The notes under the pieces: model-generated
Database searches by the model: none
Seen by the model: the letters and a program-made list of their open reading frames with translations, nothing else
Told to the model about the DNA's origin: nothing
Program-made: the position numbers and the translations under genes
DNA from: Sipunculus nudus
Taxonomy: Eukaryota > Annelida > Sipuncula > Golfingiida > Sipunculidae
Length of the DNA stretch: 64,000 nucleotides
Assembly (NCBI GenBank): GCA_026874595.1
Contig: CM049320.1
Location: 6,887,464-6,951,463 of the forward strand
Reading direction: 5' to 3'
In this document: positions 59,501-64,000 of the stretch, one piece after another
Layout of the letters: every line of letters begins with the position of its first letter
Numbering within the stretch: position 1 is the stretch's first letter

Positions 59501-62500
59501 TAATGAACTGTCTTATATTTGTTGTCAATAGATGGCGCTCAGTGTCAGTATGCTATTATGTTCTGTGATTTTCCTGACAATGCCATATGAGGGAATGAAC
59601 TGTCTTATATATGTTGTCAATAGATGGCGCTCAGTGTCAGTATGCTATTATGTTCTGTGATTTTCCTGACAATGCCATATGAGGTAATGAACTGTCTTAT
59701 ATTTGTTGTCAATAGATGGCGCTCAGTGTCAGTATGCAATTATGTTCTGTGATTATCCTGACAATGCCATATGGGGTAATGAACTGTCTTATATTTGTTG
59801 TCAATAGATGGCGCTCAATGTCAGTATGCTATTATGTTCGGTGATTATCCTGACAATGCCATATGGGGTAATGAACTGTCTTATATTTGTTGTCAATAGA
59901 TGGCGCTCAGTGTCAGTATGCTATTATGTTCGGTGATTATCCTGACAATGACATATGGGGTAATGAACTGTCTTATATTTGTTGTCAATAGATGGCGCTC
60001 AGTGTCAGTATGCTATTATGTTAGGTGATTGTCCTGACAATGTCATTTGGGGTAATGAACTGTCTTATATTTGTTGTCAATAGATGGTCCTCAGTGTCAG
60101 TATGCTATTAATTTCGGTGATTATCCTGACAATGCCATATGGGGTAATGAACTGTCTTATATTTGTTGTCAATAGATGGCGCTCAGTGTCAGTATGCTAT
60201 TATGTTCGGTGATTATCCTGACAATGCCATATGGGGTAATGAACTGTCTTATATTTGTTGTCAATAGATGACGCTCAGTGTCAGTATGCTATTATGTTAG
60301 GTGATTATCCTGACAATGCCATATGAGGTAATGGACTGTCTTATATTTGTTGTCAATAGATGGCGCTCAGTGTCAGGATGCTATTATGTTCGGTGATTAT
60401 CCTGACAATGCCATATGGGGTAATGAACTGTCTTATATTTGTTGTCAATAGATGGCGCTCAGTGTCAGTATGCTATTATGTTCGGTGATTATCCTGACAA
60501 TGCCATATGGGGTAATGAACTGTCTTATATTTGTTGTCAATAGATGGCGCTCAGTGTCAGTATGCTATTATGTTCGGTGATTATCCTGACAATGCCATAT
60601 GGGGTAATGAACTGTCTTATATTTGTTGTCAATAGATGGCGCTCAGTGTCAGTATGCTATTATGTTAGGTGATTATCCTGACAATGCCATATGAGGTAAT
60701 GAACTGTCTTAAATTTGTTGTCAATAGATGGCGCTCAGTGTCAGTATGCTATTATGTTAGGGGATTATCCTGACAATGCCATATGAGGTAATGAACTGTC
60801 TTAAATTTGTTGTCAATAGATGGCGCTCAGTGTCAGTATGCTATTATGTTAGGTGATTATCCTGACAATGCCATATAAGGTAATGAACTGTCTTATATTT
60901 GTTGTCAATAGATGGCGCTCAGTGTCAGTATGCTATTATGTTAGGTGTTTCTCCTGACAATGTCATTTGGGGTAATGAACTGTCTTATATTTGTTGTCAA
61001 TAGATGGCGCTCAGTGTCAGTATGCTATTATGTTAGGTGTTTGTCCTGACAATGCCATTTGGGGTAATGAACTGTCTTATATTTGTTGTCAATAGATGGC
61101 GCTCAGTGTCAGTATGCTATTATATTCGGTGATTGTCCTGACAATGCCATATGGGGTAATGAACTGTCTTATATTTGTTGTCAATAGATGGCGCTCAGTG
61201 TCAGTATGCTATTATGTTAGGTGATTATCCTGACAATGCCATATGAGGTAATGGACTGTCTTATATTTGTTGTCAATAGATGGCGCTCAGTGTCAGTATG
61301 CTATTATGTTCGGTGATTATCCTGACAATGCCATATGGGGTAATGGACTGTCTTATATTTGTTGTCAATAGATGGCGCTCAGTGTCAGTATGCTATTATG
61401 TTCTGTGATTATCCTGACAATGCCATATGGGGTAATGGACTGTCTTATATTTGTTGTCAATAGATGGCGCTCAGTGTCATTATGCTATTATGTTAGGTGA
61501 TTATCCTGACAATGCCATATCAGGTAATGGACTGTCTTATATTTGTTGTCAATAGATGGCGCTCAGTGTCAGTATGCTATTATGTTAGGTGATTATCCTG
61601 ACAATGCCATATGGGGTAATGGACTGTCTTATATTTGTTGTCAATAGATGGCGCTCAGTGTCATTATGCTATTATGTTAGGTGATTATCCTGACAATGCC
61701 ATATAAGGTAATGGACTGTCTTATATTTGTTGTAAATAGATGGCGCTCAGTGTCAGTATGCTATTATGTTCTGTGATTATCCTGACAATGCCATATGAGG
61801 TAATGGACTGTCTTATATTTGTTGTCAATAGATGGCGCTCAGTGTCAGTATGCTATTATGTTAGGTGATTATCCTGACAATGCCATATGAGGTAATGGAC
61901 TGTCTTATATTTGTTGTCAATAGATGGCGCTCAGTGTCAGTATGCTATTATGTTAGGTGTTTGTCCTGACAATGCCATTTGGGGTAATGAACTGTCTTAT
62001 ATTTGTTGTCAATAGATGGCGCTCAGTGTTAGTATGCTATTATATTCGGTGATTGTCCTGACAATGCCATATGGGGTAATGAACTGTCTTATATTTGTTG
62101 TCAATAGATGGCGCTCAGTGTCAGTATGCTATTATGTTCGGTGATTATCCTGACAATGCCATATGGGGTAATGGACTGTCTTATATTTGTTGTCAATAGA
62201 TGGCGCTCAGTGTCAGTATGCTATTATGTACTGTGATTATCCTGACAATGCCATATGGGGTAATGGACTGTCTTATATTTGTTGTCAATAGATGGCGCTC
62301 AGTGTCATTATGATATTATGTTAGGTGATTATCCTGACAATGCCATATAAGGTAATGGACTGTCTTATATTTGTTGTCAATAGATGGCGCTCAGTGTCAG
62401 TATGCTATTATGTTAGGTGATTATCCTGACAATGCCATATGGGGTAATGGACTGTCTTATATTTGTTGTCAATAGATGGCGCTCAGTGTCATTATGCTAT

Positions 62501-64000
62501 TATGTTAGGTGATTATCCTGACAATGCCATATAAGGTAATGGACTGTCTTATATTTGTTGTCAATAGATGGCGCTCAGTGTCAGTATGCTATTATGTTCT
62601 GTGATTATCCTGACAATGCCATATGAGGTAATGGACTGTCTTTTATTTGTTGTCAATAGATGGCGCTCAGTGTCAGTATGCTATTATGTTAGGTGATTTT
62701 CCTGACAATGCCATATGAGGTAATGGACTGTCTTATATTTGTTGTCAATAGATGGCGCTCAGTGTCAGTATGCTATTATGTTCGGTGATTATCCTGACAA
62801 TGCCATATGGGGTAATGAACTGTCTTATATTTGTTGTCAATAGATGGCGCTCAGTGTCAGTATGCTATTATGTTCTGTGATTATCCTGACAATGCCATAT
62901 GAGGTAATGGACTGTCTTATATTTGTTGTCAATAGATGGCGCTCAGTGTCAGTATGCTATTATGTTCGGTGATTATCCTGACAATGCCATATGAGGTAAT
63001 GGACTGTCTTATATTTGTTGTCAATAGATGGCGCTCAGTGTCAGTATGCTATTATGTTCGGTGATTATCCTGACAATGCCATATGGGGTAATGAACTGTC
63101 TTATATTTGTTGTCAATAGATGGCGCTCAGTGTCATTATGATATTATGTTAGGTGATTATCCTGACAATGCCATATGAGGTAATGGACTGTCTTATATTT
63201 GTTGTCAATAGATGGCGCTCAGTGTCAGTATGCTATTATGTTCGGTGATTATCCTGACAATGCCATATGGGGTAATGAACTGTCTTATATTTGTTGTCAA
63301 TAGATGGCGCTCAGTGTCAGTATGCTATTATGTTAGGTGATTATCCTGACAATGCCATATGAGGTAATGGATTGTCTTATATTTGTTGTCAATAGATGGC
63401 GCTCAGTGTCAGTATGCTATTATGTTCGGTGATTATCCTGACAAAACCATATGGGGTAATGAACTGTCTTATATTTGTTGTCAATAGATGGCGCTCAGTG
63501 TCAGTATGCTATTATGTTCTGTGATTATCCTGACAATGCCATATGGGGTAATGGACTGTCTTATATTTGTTGTCAATAGATGGCGATCAGTGTCAGTATG
63601 CTATTATGTTAGGTGATTATCCTGACAATGCCATATGAGGTAATGGACTGTCTTATATTTGTTGTCAATAGATGGCGCTCAGTGTCAGTATGCTATTATG
63701 TTCTGTGATTATCCTGACAATGCCATATGAGGTAATGGACTGTCTTATATTTGTTGGCAATAGATGGCGCTCAGTGTCAGTATGCTATTATGTTCGGTGA
63801 TTATCCTGACAATGCCATATGAGGTAATGGACTGTCTTATATTTGTTGTCAATAGATGGCGCTCAGTGTCAGTATGCTATTATGTTCTGTGATTATCCTG
63901 ACAATGCCATATGGGGTAATGAACTGTCTTATATTTGTTGTCAATAGATGGCGCTCAGTGTCAGTATGCTATTATGTTAGGTGATTATCCTGACAATGCC
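41585..64000 (+). repeat. 92-bp satellite array, about 244 copies, continues past the window
   Basis: The monomer contains GATGGCGCTCAGTGTCAG, TGCTATTATGTTCGGTGA, TCCTGACAATGCCATATGG and GGTAATGAACTGTCTTAT, then TTTGTTGTCAATA. The start-to-start distance is 92 at 41591 and 41683 and stays so, apart from rare indels: a 2-bp deletion near 53313 and 1-bp insertions near 55541 and 55632. Variants recur in blocks: 16 monomers (1472 bp) between 45941, 47413 and 48885; 14 to 50173; 6 (552 bp) between 42227 and 42779; 35 (3220 bp) between 57541 and 60761. No open frame of note. Confidence 0.97.

Noticed and set aside
41585-64000. CRISPR-like regular repeat
   Set aside because: The whole 92-bp unit is conserved, with no unique spacers. 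It is eukaryotic satellite DNA.

Overview
This is animal DNA: AT-rich, intron-bearing and crowded with transposons and tandem repeats. The best guess is a marine mollusc, probably a bivalve. The guess rests on repeat types I associate with such genomes: Helitron-like elements with tandem-repeat cores, tRNA-derived SINEs, CR1- and Tx1/L1-type LINEs, and a metazoan multicopy gene with a tesmin-like CXC cluster. I could not compare the sequence with any database, so the species is not determined.

The one host gene that can be fully resolved is on the minus strand (gene A, 10047-19934). Its five exons have consensus splice sites and keep one reading frame from ATG to TGA, giving 221 codons. The predicted protein contains two similar halves that resemble the small ferredoxin-like (dimeric alpha-beta barrel, muconolactone-isomerase-like) fold. 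A paralogous first exon (gene B, 36956-37087, plus strand) lies head-to-head with it, about 17 kb away.

Mobile DNA fills the introns and the space between the two paralogs. Three insertions of a miniature LTR retrotransposon (TRIM) lie at 12088-12529, 13575-14228 and 37270-37666. Their LTRs of about 157 bp carry a tRNA-like pol III promoter, and each 5' LTR is followed by a tRNA-Pro-type primer binding site. Between the paralogs, 20860-34550 is a nest of elements. About 400-bp terminal inverted repeats enclose a broken gene with Cys/His clusters, a PIN/XPG-like nuclease region and a CXC cluster. That gene is split by a roughly 5.3-kb Tx1/L1-type LINE, which is itself interrupted by a Helitron-like element. 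MITEs, SINEs, a hAT remnant and LINE fragments make up much of the rest.

Layout: 1-5150 holds decayed LINE pieces (one with a 2A-like peptide) and AT microsatellites. 5151-9920 is mostly unassigned, with a PQQ-dehydrogenase-like fragment, a diverged tandem array and a TTA-flanked MITE. 9931-19934 is gene A with its intronic repeats, including a 27-bp minisatellite with higher-order structure. 20860-34550 is the nested TIR element. 36956-38750 is gene B exon 1 with TRIM, SINE and hAT remnants. 40783-41234 is a 31-bp minisatellite. From 41585 to the window edge (22.4 kb, about 244 copies) runs a 92-bp satellite array with higher-order repeats, starting at the edge of what looks like a dispersed transposable element.
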